Shown here: in pieces, positions 1 to 6,867 of the stretch
How the letters are laid out: each line of letters starts with the position of its first letter
Position numbering within the stretch: position 1 is the first letter of the stretch
Source: Alphaproteobacteria bacterium CG11_big_fil_rev_8_21_14_0_20_44_7
GTDB taxonomy: Bacteria > Pseudomonadota > Alphaproteobacteria > Rickettsiales > 21-14-0-20-44-7
Length of the DNA: 12,197 bases
Assembly (NCBI GenBank): GCA_002787615.1
Contig: PCXJ01000128.1
Location: 1-12,197 of the forward strand
Direction: 5' to 3'
Notes under the pieces: model-generated
Told to the model about the DNA's origin: nothing
Seen by the model: only the letters and a program-made list of their open reading frames with translations
Databases searched by the model: none
Translations under genes and position numbers: made by a program

Positions 1-1569
1 TAGCAACGCCAAAATCTCATCCTCGGTTTGTTCGCGGCGGTATAGCTTGCTCAAACGCTCACCATTATACGCCCCGCCGAGATAGACATTATATTTCCCC
101 GGCCCTGTGCCAACAAACCCAATTTCTGCCAGATACGGACGAGCGCAACCATTTGGGCAACCAGTCATGCGGATGATTATATCATCTTCGGTCAAGCCGC
201 TTTCTTCAACCAGCTTATCCACTAGAGATGGTAGATAACGCTCACTTTCTGCCAATGCCAGCCCACAAGTTGGCAATGCCACACAAGCCATTGAGCTGCG
301 GCGCATTTTTGGCGCGGTAGCATATTCATCCAAGCCATATTCCTTGACCAGCTTTTCAATTTCGGCACGCTTCGCATCGGAAACTTGCGCGATGATGAGG
401 TTTTGATTGGCTGTCATGCGGAAATCACCGTCATGCACTTCGGCAATTGCACGCACGCCTTGTTTTTGCTTACCTTTCAAACGCCCATTGGCGATATACA
501 AAGTCAGATGATGTTTGCCATCCACGCCTTCTGTCCAGCCATATCTATCACCGTTATCATCAAATTTAAATGGCCTTGCTGCGCCGAGTTTGAAGCCTGA
601 ACGCTCCTCAACCTCTTTGCGGATAGCATCAACTCCCATACGCTCAACCGTATATTTGAATCTGGCATGTTTGCGCTCTTCACGATTGCCGTTATCGCGC
701 TGCGTTGTCATCACAGCTTCTGCAACTTTCACCGCCTGTTCGGGTGTGCAAAAACCCAAAACATCGGCAGTACGCGGGAATGTTGAGGTATCACCATGCG
801 TCATGCCCATCCCGCCACCAACGGTTATGTTATAGCCGATAATCTCATCATTTTCGATAATCGCGATAAAACCAAGACAGTGAGCATAAATATCCACATC
901 ATTGCTCGGTGGGACTGCGATTACGATTTTGAACTTACGCGGCAGATAAACCTTGCCATAAATCGGCTCTTCCTCTTCTTCCTGAGTGACTTTTTCACCA
1001 TCCAGCCAAATTTCGCGATATGCATTAGTGCGCGGCAAAAGATGCGCAGAAATATCATCAGCCAACTGCAAAGTTTCGGCATGGGCTTTGGAAAGATATG
1101 GATTTGGATTGCACATCACATTGCGATTCACATCACCGCAAGCAGCAATACAATCAATTGCCGCCGCATCCATTGCTTTGAACGTATCTTTGAGGTTGAA
1201 TTTGATAACCCCGTGAATTTGGAATGTCTGGCGAGTGGTGATTTTTAGCGTATCATTCGCATATGTGGTTGCTATATCATCCACTTTTATCCATTGCTGC
1301 GGAGTTACTACCCCGCCCGGAATCCGCATACGAATCATGAAGCTATAAGCCTTATCCAGCTTTTTCTTGCGCCGTTCCCCACGTATATCGCGGTCATCCT
1401 GCATATATGTGCCATGGAATTTTGTGAGCTGAGTATTATCCTCAGAAATCGCCGCACTGGAGACATCAGCAATTTCCTCCTCAAGATTACCTCTTAAGAA
1501 ATTACTCTTAATTTTTATATGCTCGTTTGCCGAGCTTTTTTCAGTTGGTGTTAGGTCTTTTTTAGTCAT
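1..1569 (-). CDS. cysI: Sulfite reductase (NADPH) hemoprotein beta subunit, C-terminus cut by window edge
   Basis: CysI carries siroheme and a [4Fe-4S] cluster and reduces sulfite to sulfide with electrons from CysJ, in cytoplasmic assimilatory sulfate reduction. Reading the minus strand from the ATG at 1569 gives 523 residues that stay open to base 1; the Escherichia coli protein is about 570 residues, so roughly 50 C-terminal residues are missing. Both cluster/siroheme cysteine motifs are present: C429-x5-C435 (SSMACVALPTCG) and C471-x3-C475 (TGCPNGCARP), with C475 the expected cluster-siroheme bridging ligand. The N-terminal half has the ferredoxin-like repeat features FHGTYMQDDRD and TTRQTFQIHGV. 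No Shine-Dalgarno precedes the start, but a promoter-like TTGAAG-N17-TATAAG ends 7 nt before it. Its partner cysJ lies upstream on the same strand beyond an opposite-strand small gene. Identification is secure; the exact start is likely but not proven. Confidence 0.96.
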   Translation of the reverse strand, partial: MTKKDLTPTEKSSANEHIKIKSNFLRGNLEEEIADVSSAAISEDNTQLTKFHGTYMQDDRDIRGERRKKKLDKAYSFMIRMRIPGGVVTPQQWIKVDDIATTYANDTLKITTRQTFQIHGVIKFNLKDTFKAMDAAAIDCIAACGDVNRNVMCNPNPYLSKAHAETLQLADDISAHLLPRTNAYREIWLDGEKVTQEEEEEPIYGKVYLPRKFKIVIAVPPSNDVDIYAHCLGFIAIIENDEIIGYNITVGGGMGMTHGDTSTFPRTADVLGFCTPEQAVKVAEAVMTTQRDNGNREERKHARFKYTVERMGVDAIRKEVEERSGFKLGAARPFKFDDNGDRYGWTEGVDGKHHLTLYIANGRLKGKQKQGVRAIAEVHDGDFRMTANQNLIIAQVSDAKRAEIEKLVKEYGLDEYATAPKMRRSSMACVALPTCGLALAESERYLPSLVDKLVEESGLTEDDIIIRMTGCPNGCARPYLAEIGFVGTGPGKYNVYLGGAYNGERLSKLYRREQTEDEILALL

Positions 1570-1576
1570 AATCAAA

Positions 1577-1605
1577 CTTATATAATCGTTTGAGCATTGC
1601 TTCAA
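1577..1605 (-). promoter_or_regulatory. Putative cysI promoter, leaderless layout
   Basis: On the minus strand, TTGAAG (1605-1600), a 17-bp spacer and TATAAG (1582-1577) lie immediately before the cysI ATG at 1569, with 7 nt between. A transcript from this promoter would start at or within a few bases of the start codon. The layout closely matches that in front of cysJ. Predicted by eye only. Confidence 0.5.
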
Positions 1606-1631
1606 TGATTAATTACCAACAAAGTTAGATG

Positions 1632-1660
1632 TTGCTCCAAATGCAAAAGCTTCGTAAAAT
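1632..1660 (+). promoter_or_regulatory. Putative promoter for the small acidic protein gene
   Basis: TTGCTC (1632-1637), a 17-bp spacer and TAAAAT (1655-1660) form a reasonable sigma-70-like promoter. It would give a leader of about 20 nt before the ATG at 1687. It lies back-to-back with the cysI promoter, so the two genes are probably divergently transcribed from this short intergenic region. Confidence 0.45.
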
Positions 1661-1686
1661 GCGTAGAAATTTATTGGTACAAGATT

Positions 1687-2031
1687 ATGAGTATAAAATT
1701 TAGCTGGGATGTAGATATAGGCGCAACAAGCTCAGAAGGAGAAATAATTTATTTTGGCCCAAGGGAATATATCACTTACATCGCCACTGATGGCAGGAAA
1801 CTCTTGCTGACGCATTTATTTGATTATGAAGATAAGCACTATGTAAGCGGAGTATGGTTTCCCGAATCAAGAAAATGGGGAGAGAATGAGGAAGGTGAAG
1901 CAATCTCACCAGAAGAAGAGGCCAGAATCAAAGAAGTTATAACAGCTTTCTTAACACAAGATATTGATGATGAGGGAGAAGCTGCTGCGGAAGAAGTTCT
2001 ATGGGAACCAGATGGTCCAGTTTATGACTAA
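1687..2031 (+). CDS. Small acidic protein of unknown function
   Basis: A 114-residue cytoplasmic-looking protein that I do not recognise. It has no signal peptide, membrane segment or cysteine. The first half alternates beta-strand-like stretches (KFSWDVDIG, EYITYIATDG, KLLLTHLFDYED, YVSGVWFP). The second half is strongly acidic (ENEEGEAISPEEEARIKEV, then DIDDEGEAAAEEVLWEPDGP) and probably partly helical or disordered. It lies between cysJ and cysI on the opposite strand. Its stop codon (2029-2031) directly abuts the cysJ stop codon (2034-2032), so the two genes converge with no space between. A plausible promoter lies at 1632-1660, but no strong Shine-Dalgarno is visible. The uninterrupted frame, the promoter and the fit between neighbouring stops support it as real. 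Nothing beyond its location ties it to sulfur metabolism. Confidence 0.75.
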   Translation: MSIKFSWDVDIGATSSEGEIIYFGPREYITYIATDGRKLLLTHLFDYEDKHYVSGVWFPESRKWGENEEGEAISPEEEARIKEVITAFLTQDIDDEGEAAAEEVLWEPDGPVYD

Positions 2032-3738
2032 TCAATAAACATCCCTTAAATAGCGCTTTTCTTTGCGGAGCTTGGCGATATATTCCTCACCGTCAACATT
2101 GCCGACCTCGGAAACAATCTTTTTCAGCATTGCATCAACATCTTTTGCCATACGTTTTTCATCGCCGCAGACATAAAAATACCCGCCAGATTCCAGCCAG
2201 TCATAAATTTCCTTTTTGCGCTCCCACATACGGTCTTGTACATAAACTTTTTGCGGTTTATCGCGGCTGAATGCAACATCCATTCTGCTCAATAATCCAG
2301 ATTTATACCAATCTTGCCATTCAAGCTGATAGAGGAAATCATAATTATAATGCTGGTCGCCAAAAAATAGCCAGTTACGCCCTTTTGCACCAACCGCTTC
2401 GCGCTCCTGCATAAATGCGCGGAATGGAGCAACGCCTGTGCCTGGCCCAACCATGATAATCGGCACATCCCCGCTTTCCGGCAAGCGGAAATTTTTGTTC
2501 GGCTTGAGATAAATATTTACGTCCTCATCATTGGCAACCAAATCGGCAATATAGGTAGAAGCCACACCCTTACGATCACGCCCATGAGAATTATAGCGCA
2601 CAGCAGCAATCGTCAAATGCACTTCATCACCAACTGCCGCCTGAGAAGATGAAATTGAATATAGGCGCGGCGGAAGCTTACGTAACATGGTTTTTAGCTG
2701 GTCGGATTTCAATTTATGCGGGAATTCGGTCAGCAAATCAATCACCTCCCTGCCCCAGATATATTCCTGCAAATCGCCATCCAGCAACTTTGCAACGCCT
2801 TTATCTCCGGTAATTTCGGCATATTTTTCAATAACCGGTTTGGTCAGCGCGTTGATGTCATATTCATGCAAGTCAATTTCGGTAACTCCGGTTGCCTGCA
2901 TGATTTCCTCAACCATTTTCGGATCATTTTTCGGAACAATACCCAGCGCATCTCCAACCTGATAGCGGATTCCCGAACCTGACAAATCAATCTCGGCATG
3001 CCAAGTTTCTTTGATAGAGCCTGTACCGTTCAAAACCAGTTTTTCTTTTAGCTTTGCCGTAAATGGGTCTTTACCGGAATATGTCTTTGCTTCAACTTCG
3101 CCAAAATCATAACTCGGCATGGCAGCGGCTGGCTCAACACCTAATGCCGTGACAAATTTTTTGAGTATATTATCTGTCCATTCCTGCGCGCCGTCATGAT
3201 AATCAACATCCAAATCCACACGGTCAAAAAAGCGGGTTGCGCCGAGTTCCTCAAAACGCTTATCATATTTTTTGCCCATCTCGCAAAAATCGGTATAGGA
3301 AGTATCTCCCAGCGCACAAATGCCAAACTGAATTTTGCTCATATCCGGTTTTGCAGATTTGAATGCTTTATCAAAAGCTTCCACACGCTCCGGTGGGTCG
3401 CCCTCTCCCCAAGTTGAGATATAAACAATTAAATTTTCATATTTTTCTAAATCGGCAGGCTCAATATCGGCAAAATCAAGAAGCTTTGGAGCGAATCCGA
3501 GTTTTTTAGCGGATTTTGCTGCATTGGCGGCTAATTCTTCTGTATTACCGCTTTCTGTGCCAAATAATATATATAATGGAGTTTTTGCCCCGCCCGAATC
3601 TGCAATCGGCATGGATTTTTGCAAATGCCCGAAATAACCCGCAAGCCAGCCCACAAGCTCAGGCTTGGCGTCTTTTAGCAAATCCTCCAGCAATTTCTTT
3701 TGCGCTGGGCTAAGTGGTGTATTTTCAGGTATATCCAT
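2032..3738 (-). CDS. cysJ: Sulfite reductase (NADPH) flavoprotein alpha subunit
   Basis: CysJ passes electrons from NADPH through FAD and FMN to the CysI hemoprotein for sulfite reduction. The 568-residue product (about 600 in Escherichia coli) has the full diflavin architecture. An N-terminal segment of the kind LSPAQKKLL...WLAGYFG is followed by a flavodoxin-like FMN domain at about residues 54-195 (FGTESGNTEE at 59-68, STWGEGDPP at 108-116, CALGDTSYTDFC at 141-152). A connecting domain leads to the FAD-binding RLYSISSS at 358-365. The NADPH site follows with VGPGTGVAPFRAF at 430-442 and YVCGDEKRMAKDV at 522-534, and the chain ends in the typical YLRDVY. It lies 41 bp downstream of folC on the same strand. 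It has its own promoter-like sequence just before the ATG and no clear Shine-Dalgarno. cysI follows after an opposite-strand gene. Confidence 0.97.
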   Translation of the reverse strand: MDIPENTPLSPAQKKLLEDLLKDAKPELVGWLAGYFGHLQKSMPIADSGGAKTPLYILFGTESGNTEELAANAAKSAKKLGFAPKLLDFADIEPADLEKYENLIVYISTWGEGDPPERVEAFDKAFKSAKPDMSKIQFGICALGDTSYTDFCEMGKKYDKRFEELGATRFFDRVDLDVDYHDGAQEWTDNILKKFVTALGVEPAAAMPSYDFGEVEAKTYSGKDPFTAKLKEKLVLNGTGSIKETWHAEIDLSGSGIRYQVGDALGIVPKNDPKMVEEIMQATGVTEIDLHEYDINALTKPVIEKYAEITGDKGVAKLLDGDLQEYIWGREVIDLLTEFPHKLKSDQLKTMLRKLPPRLYSISSSQAAVGDEVHLTIAAVRYNSHGRDRKGVASTYIADLVANDEDVNIYLKPNKNFRLPESGDVPIIMVGPGTGVAPFRAFMQEREAVGAKGRNWLFFGDQHYNYDFLYQLEWQDWYKSGLLSRMDVAFSRDKPQKVYVQDRMWERKKEIYDWLESGGYFYVCGDEKRMAKDVDAMLKKIVSEVGNVDGEEYIAKLRKEKRYLRDVY

Positions 3739-3746
3739 GATAAATG

Positions 3747-3775
3747 TCTATATAACATGTAGTGATAAGGTTCAA
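3747..3775 (-). promoter_or_regulatory. Putative cysJ promoter, leaderless layout
   Basis: On the minus strand, TTGAAC (3775-3770), 17 bp and TATAGA (3752-3747) end 8 nt before the cysJ ATG at 3738. It fills the 41-bp gap after the folC stop codon. The arrangement mirrors the cysI promoter, suggesting that the two separated sulfite reductase genes are transcribed in parallel. Predicted by eye. Confidence 0.45.
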
Positions 3776-3779
3776 CAAG

Positions 3780-5018
3780 CTAAATATCGCCACGCATAAA
3801 AAGCGAACCGCAACATAGGATGCGGGCGGGCGCTGGATTTTGGGAATGTAAATATTTTACTGCATCGCGGATTGAGGCATGAGCAGAGGAACTTTCAAAA
3901 TCTATACTATTTTTTATCTCCTCACCATCATAAGCATCAGGCTCAAAATTCACCTTTACGCAAGCGATATGGTCAACCAGACCATAAAATCTTTGCAGAA
4001 ATTCTGCCGTATCACGCCCGCGCGTTGTGCCATAAATCAAATAAGTCGTCTTGGCATCAACCCACTCATCCTCAATAAAGCCGGCAATTGCATGCGCTGC
4101 CGCAGGATTATGCGCGCCATCGAGCCAAAACTCCCAGCCCTCCGGCACAAATCCCCTGCTGATTTTTTCCATGCGTGATGCCCATTTTGCGCTTTGCAAT
4201 CCCGCCGCGATTGCGCCCTCACCAACTCCCAAAGCTTTTGCCGCGCAAATTGCACTTGCCGCGTTTACATATTGATGGTCACCCAATAATGCAGGTTTGG
4301 GATATTGCCACTCGCCTTGCTGCGTGCGGTAAATCATGCCATCTTCGATTTTCTCAACCACAAAATCTGCACCAAAAGCCAGAAACGGAACATTCTTTTT
4401 TTCGCACCAATTTTCAATCACCGGATAAACTTCATCTTCCTGCAAACTGGAAATGCATAAACTGCCTTCCTTCACAATCCAGACTTTCTCACCCGCTATC
4501 AGACGCAAATCTTCACCCAAAAACTTCGTATGATCTTTAGCAATTGTGGTGAGAATCGTTATTATTGGATTTTCAATGATATTAGTCGCATCCAGCCTGC
4601 CTCCCATCCCCGTTTCCAGCAGTAAATAATCGGCTTTCACCTCGCTAAAAGCCAACAGCGCACCCGCCGTGGTGGATTCATAAAAACCCAGACGCAGACC
4701 CTCTGCCGCCAGCCGCACCCGTTCCATAATCTCAAATAAATAATCATCGGAAATCTGCTTTCCTGCCAAAGTTATGCGCTCATTAAATTCCACCATATGC
4801 GGGGTTGTGTAGCTATGAACAATTTTGCCCGCAGCCTCCAGCATTGCCCGCAAAAAAGCGATAGTTGACCCTTTGCCGTTTGTGCCTGCAACATGTACAG
4901 TCGGCGGTAAATTGCGCTGCGGATTGCCCAGACGTGACAAAATCTCTTGCATTCTCTGCAACGAAGTTTCATTCTGCAACAAACCAACAGGCTTTGGCCA
5001 ATGGGGCATTTTTACCAT
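3780..5018 (-). CDS. folC: Bifunctional dihydrofolate synthase / folylpolyglutamate synthase
   Basis: FolC adds glutamate to dihydropteroate and further glutamates to folates in the cytoplasm, using ATP. The 412-residue product shows the Mur-ligase-like family features. The P-loop GTNGKGS is at 45-51, followed by TTPHMVEFNERI at 71-82 (family T/SPHL...ERI motif) and LLLETGMGGRLDATNII at 132-148. KDHTKFLGEDLRLIAGEK at 161-178 holds the lysine usually carbamylated. LDGAHNP is at 299-305 in the C-terminal domain, and the C-terminal CCGSLFMRG is typical. Two starts are possible: M1 at 5018 or M4 at 5009 (MPHWPKP). M1 overlaps the hemJ start codon by two bases. TATAAA ends 7 nt upstream of M1 on the minus strand, which favours M1 with a leaderless message. 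cysJ follows 41 bp downstream. Confidence 0.95.
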   Translation of the reverse strand: MVKMPHWPKPVGLLQNETSLQRMQEILSRLGNPQRNLPPTVHVAGTNGKGSTIAFLRAMLEAAGKIVHSYTTPHMVEFNERITLAGKQISDDYLFEIMERVRLAAEGLRLGFYESTTAGALLAFSEVKADYLLLETGMGGRLDATNIIENPIITILTTIAKDHTKFLGEDLRLIAGEKVWIVKEGSLCISSLQEDEVYPVIENWCEKKNVPFLAFGADFVVEKIEDGMIYRTQQGEWQYPKPALLGDHQYVNAASAICAAKALGVGEGAIAAGLQSAKWASRMEKISRGFVPEGWEFWLDGAHNPAAAHAIAGFIEDEWVDAKTTYLIYGTTRGRDTAEFLQRFYGLVDHIACVKVNFEPDAYDGEEIKNSIDFESSSAHASIRDAVKYLHSQNPAPARILCCGSLFMRGDI

Positions 5019-5472
5019 GACAGATTTTATAGTTGATTATTATTCTTGGATAAAGGCATTTCACATAATTTCGGTGATTGCGTGGATGGCTGGTATGTTA
5101 TATCTGCCGCGCTTGTTTGTTTATCACGCAGATGCCAAAAAAGGTGGAGAACTTTCCGAAACCCTAAAAATCATGGAGCGCAAGCTTTTGCGCTTAATTA
5201 TCAATCCGGCAATGATTTCCGCATGGGTTTTCGGCGGGATGATGCTCTGGTATTATATTGATTCGGGTAGCTTTAAAATGGCAGGTTGGCTGCATGCAAA
5301 AATAGTACTTTTGATATTGATGCAAATTGTCCACGCCATGCTCGCCAATGCACGGCGTAAATTTGCCAATGACGCCAACAAACATTCGGCAAAATATTAT
5401 CGCTGGCTCAACGAAGCCCCGACAGTTTTACTTATTCTGATTGTAATTTTGGCAATCGTCCGCCCGTTTTAG
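5017..5472 (+). CDS. hemJ: Protoporphyrinogen IX oxidase, HemJ family
   Basis: HemJ is an integral membrane heme protein that oxidises protoporphyrinogen IX to protoporphyrin IX, the next-to-last step of heme synthesis in most alphaproteobacteria. The 151-residue product has the usual family length. Four hydrophobic segments are visible at about 12-30, 60-80, 92-110 and 133-149. Conserved features include H16 in WIKAFHIISVIAWMAG, the YLPRLFVYH stretch at 29-37, RLIINPAM at 59-66, H93, and the C-terminal VRPF. The reading frame extends upstream to 4825, but that extension is simply antisense to folC, and homologues begin at the equivalent of MTDFIVDYYSW. The only ribosome-site candidate is GGGG about 10 nt upstream, inside folC. 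The start codon shares two bases with the divergent folC start. It converges on the next gene with 5 bp between stop codons. Confidence 0.93.
   Translation: MTDFIVDYYSWIKAFHIISVIAWMAGMLYLPRLFVYHADAKKGGELSETLKIMERKLLRLIINPAMISAWVFGGMMLWYYIDSGSFKMAGWLHAKIVLLILMQIVHAMLANARRKFANDANKHSAKYYRWLNEAPTVLLILIVILAIVRPF
5026..5054 (-). promoter_or_regulatory. Putative folC promoter inside the hemJ reading frame
   Basis: On the minus strand, TATAAA (5031-5026) ends 7 nt before the folC ATG at 5018. A weak -35-like TTTATC (5054-5049) lies 17 bp upstream. Because folC and hemJ diverge from overlapping start codons, this promoter must lie within the first codons of hemJ. The -10 is convincing and the -35 is poor. 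Confidence 0.35.
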
Positions 5473-5477
5473 CTATT

Positions 5478-5846
5478 CTAGCTGCCCAAAACCCTTGAAG
5501 ATTCTGGCTGTTGCGCAAGGCGTTCTGTGGCTTTACCTGCCAAACCACCCTCTTTACCATCCTGACGCTGCGCAAAGCTAGGGCTTAATGGCTCAACCTT
5601 ATGGATGCTGGAATCTTTCCAGCCTTTTGTAGCTTCTTCCACATAATCTTCGGCTCTTTGATGGAGAGTACTTGCAGGTTTTTTGTCAGCCTTTTCCGCT
5701 TTCTTAGAATTACTACCAACGCTGATTATCGCATACAACCCCACTGCCATCGCCCCGGATACAAGCCCAACACCTACCAGGCATCCGCATCCTAGAGTTT
5801 GTATAAAACAACCAGCCGCAGTCTTCTCATTTACTATTAAACTCAT
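5478..5846 (-). CDS. Small single-span membrane protein of unknown function
   Basis: A 122-residue product that I do not recognise. Residues about 11-43 form a glycine-rich hydrophobic segment with three cysteines (C13, C20, C22), likely one membrane helix or an anchored N-terminus. A basic stretch follows (SKKAEKADKK, residues 47-56), then a hydrophilic, probably flexible tail of about 65 residues ending QPESSRVLGS. In-frame ATGs also lie at 5852 and 5858. I chose 5846 because GGAG at 5856-5853 sits 6 nt upstream, ideal for this start and too close for the others. A promoter-like TTTACT-N17-TATAAC lies upstream. It converges on hemJ with 5 bp between stop codons and shares orientation with map upstream. 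The good ribosome site and promoter support it as a real gene; its function is unknown. Confidence 0.7.
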   Translation of the reverse strand: MSLIVNEKTAAGCFIQTLGCGCLVGVGLVSGAMAVGLYAIISVGSNSKKAEKADKKPASTLHQRAEDYVEEATKGWKDSSIHKVEPLSPSFAQRQDGKEGGLAGKATERLAQQPESSRVLGS

Positions 5847-5880
5847 ATACATCTCCATATTTGATAAAATAACACACAGA

Positions 5881-5909
5881 GTTATAAAGCGTGCGTGATG
5901 TTAAGTAAA
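5881..5909 (-). promoter_or_regulatory. Putative promoter for the small membrane protein gene
   Basis: On the minus strand, TTTACT (5909-5904), a 17-bp spacer and TATAAC (5886-5881) lie about 35 nt before the chosen start at 5846. This leaves a short leader containing the GGAG ribosome site. Predicted by eye. Confidence 0.45.
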
Positions 5910-5950
5910 GTTAATTTTTTATTACAAGCTTGCGGGAAGTCAAGCAAAAC

Positions 5951-6736
5951 CTACCACTCAGGGTGATGCAACCCTTTGGGCGATAGGGTAAAAATCTCGA
6001 ACCCATCAGCAGTCACAGCCAGAGTATGCTCAAATTGCGCGGAGAGCTTGCGGTCTTTGGTTGTCACCGTCCAGCCATCATGCGAGCTGAGCTTGGTATG
6101 CTCTTTGCCGACATTAACCATTGGCTCAACCGTGAAGAACATACCCTCTTGCAAAACCACGCCTTCGCCTTTTTTGCCATAATGCACGATATTCGGCGGG
6201 CCATGGAAAATTTCACCGATGCCGTGCCCGCAATAATCACGCACTACGGAATAGCGATTACTTTCGGCAAAAACCTGCACAGCATGCCCAATATCGCCGA
6301 CAGTTGCACCGGGTTTCACCTGCTCAATCCCGCGCATCATCGCTTCATATGTGACCTGACAAAGCTTTGTGGCGAGAATTTTTGGCTTACCGACAAAATA
6401 CATGCGGCTCGTATCGCCATGCCAGCCATCAACAATAACCGTCACATCAATATTAATAATATCCCCGTCTTTGAGCTTGGTTTCATCGGGAATTCCGTGA
6501 CAAACCACATGATTCACCGAGGTGCAGATAGACTTAGGATAGCCGCGATAACCAAGCGGCGCAGGAATCGCATTATTCGCTAATATGAACTCATGGCACA
6601 TCCTATCCAATTCAGCCGTGGTGATACCTTCCGTGACATATTCGCCAATCATATCCAGCGTTTCCGCCGCAAGCTTGCCTGCAACGCGCATTTTGGCGAA
6701 TTCTTCTGGTGTGTGTATGCGTATATCGTTTACCAT
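5951..6736 (-). CDS. map: Type I methionine aminopeptidase
   Basis: MetAP removes the initiator methionine from nascent proteins in the cytoplasm. The 261-residue product is of the normal length for the short bacterial type I enzyme (264 in Escherichia coli). All five metal ligands of the pita-bread fold are present: D97 (NIDVT), D108 (GDTSRMY), H171 (GHGIG), E204 (TVEPM) and E236 (QFEHT), together with the substrate-binding H80 (VVCHGIPD). Alphaproteobacterial homologues share the IHTPEEFAKMRVAGKLAAETLD start. The ATG at 6736 lacks a close Shine-Dalgarno. It is divergent from pilin gene 1 across only 38 bp, so the two share or overlap their promoter region. A TTGATA at 6773-6768 (minus strand) could be its -35, but the matching -10 (TAGCTA) is poor. 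Confidence 0.97.
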   Translation of the reverse strand: MVNDIRIHTPEEFAKMRVAGKLAAETLDMIGEYVTEGITTAELDRMCHEFILANNAIPAPLGYRGYPKSICTSVNHVVCHGIPDETKLKDGDIINIDVTVIVDGWHGDTSRMYFVGKPKILATKLCQVTYEAMMRGIEQVKPGATVGDIGHAVQVFAESNRYSVVRDYCGHGIGEIFHGPPNIVHYGKKGEGVVLQEGMFFTVEPMVNVGKEHTKLSSHDGWTVTTKDRKLSAQFEHTLAVTADGFEIFTLSPKGLHHPEW

Positions 6737-6762
6737 TTAACAAATAGCTAACCTTTATAGAG

Positions 6763-6768
6763 TATAAT
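6763..6768 (+). promoter_or_regulatory. Perfect -10 hexamer before pilin gene 1, leaderless layout
   Basis: A consensus TATAAT ends 6 nt before the ATG at 6775, so transcription would begin about at the start codon. The upstream -35 is weak: the best hexamer, TTAACA (6737-6742), is 20 bp away. No Shine-Dalgarno is present between this box and the ATG, consistent with a leaderless message for the pilin 1-2 operon. Confidence 0.5.
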
Positions 6769-6774
6769 ATCAAG

Positions 6775-6867
6775 ATGAAAAAAGGATTTACACTTGTTGA
6801 GCTATCCATCGTCCTCGTTATCATCGGGCTGTTGATTGGTGGGATTTTGGTCGCGCAGAGCATGATA
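6775..6867 (+). repeat. Pilin constant segment, copy A of near-identical direct repeat
   Basis: The first 31 codons of pilin gene 1 repeat almost exactly at the start of pilin gene 2. By my count there are 6 differences in 93 bases, all silent third positions. Similarity ends abruptly after this segment. This is a coding repeat, not a mobile element. Confidence 0.85.

Noticed and set aside
4825..5016. Possible 64-residue N-terminal extension of HemJ
   Set aside because: The extension is fully antisense to folC, and HemJ proteins begin at the equivalent of residue 65 of that longer frame.
5471..5483. Inverted repeat AGCTA-TTC-TAGCT between the convergent hemJ and membrane protein stop codons as a terminator
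   Set aside because: The stem has only 5 bp, is AT-rich, has a 3-nt loop and lacks a T-run on either strand.
5928..5945. GCTTG/CAAGC hairpin after map as a terminator
   Set aside because: The 5-bp stem is not followed by a T-run on the minus strand (TTGTAATAAAA follows), so it is not convincing.
6026..6583. 185-residue open frame on the plus strand
   Set aside because: It lies antisense inside map, whose metal ligands and motifs are all intact; the translation looks like no known protein and has no ribosome site.
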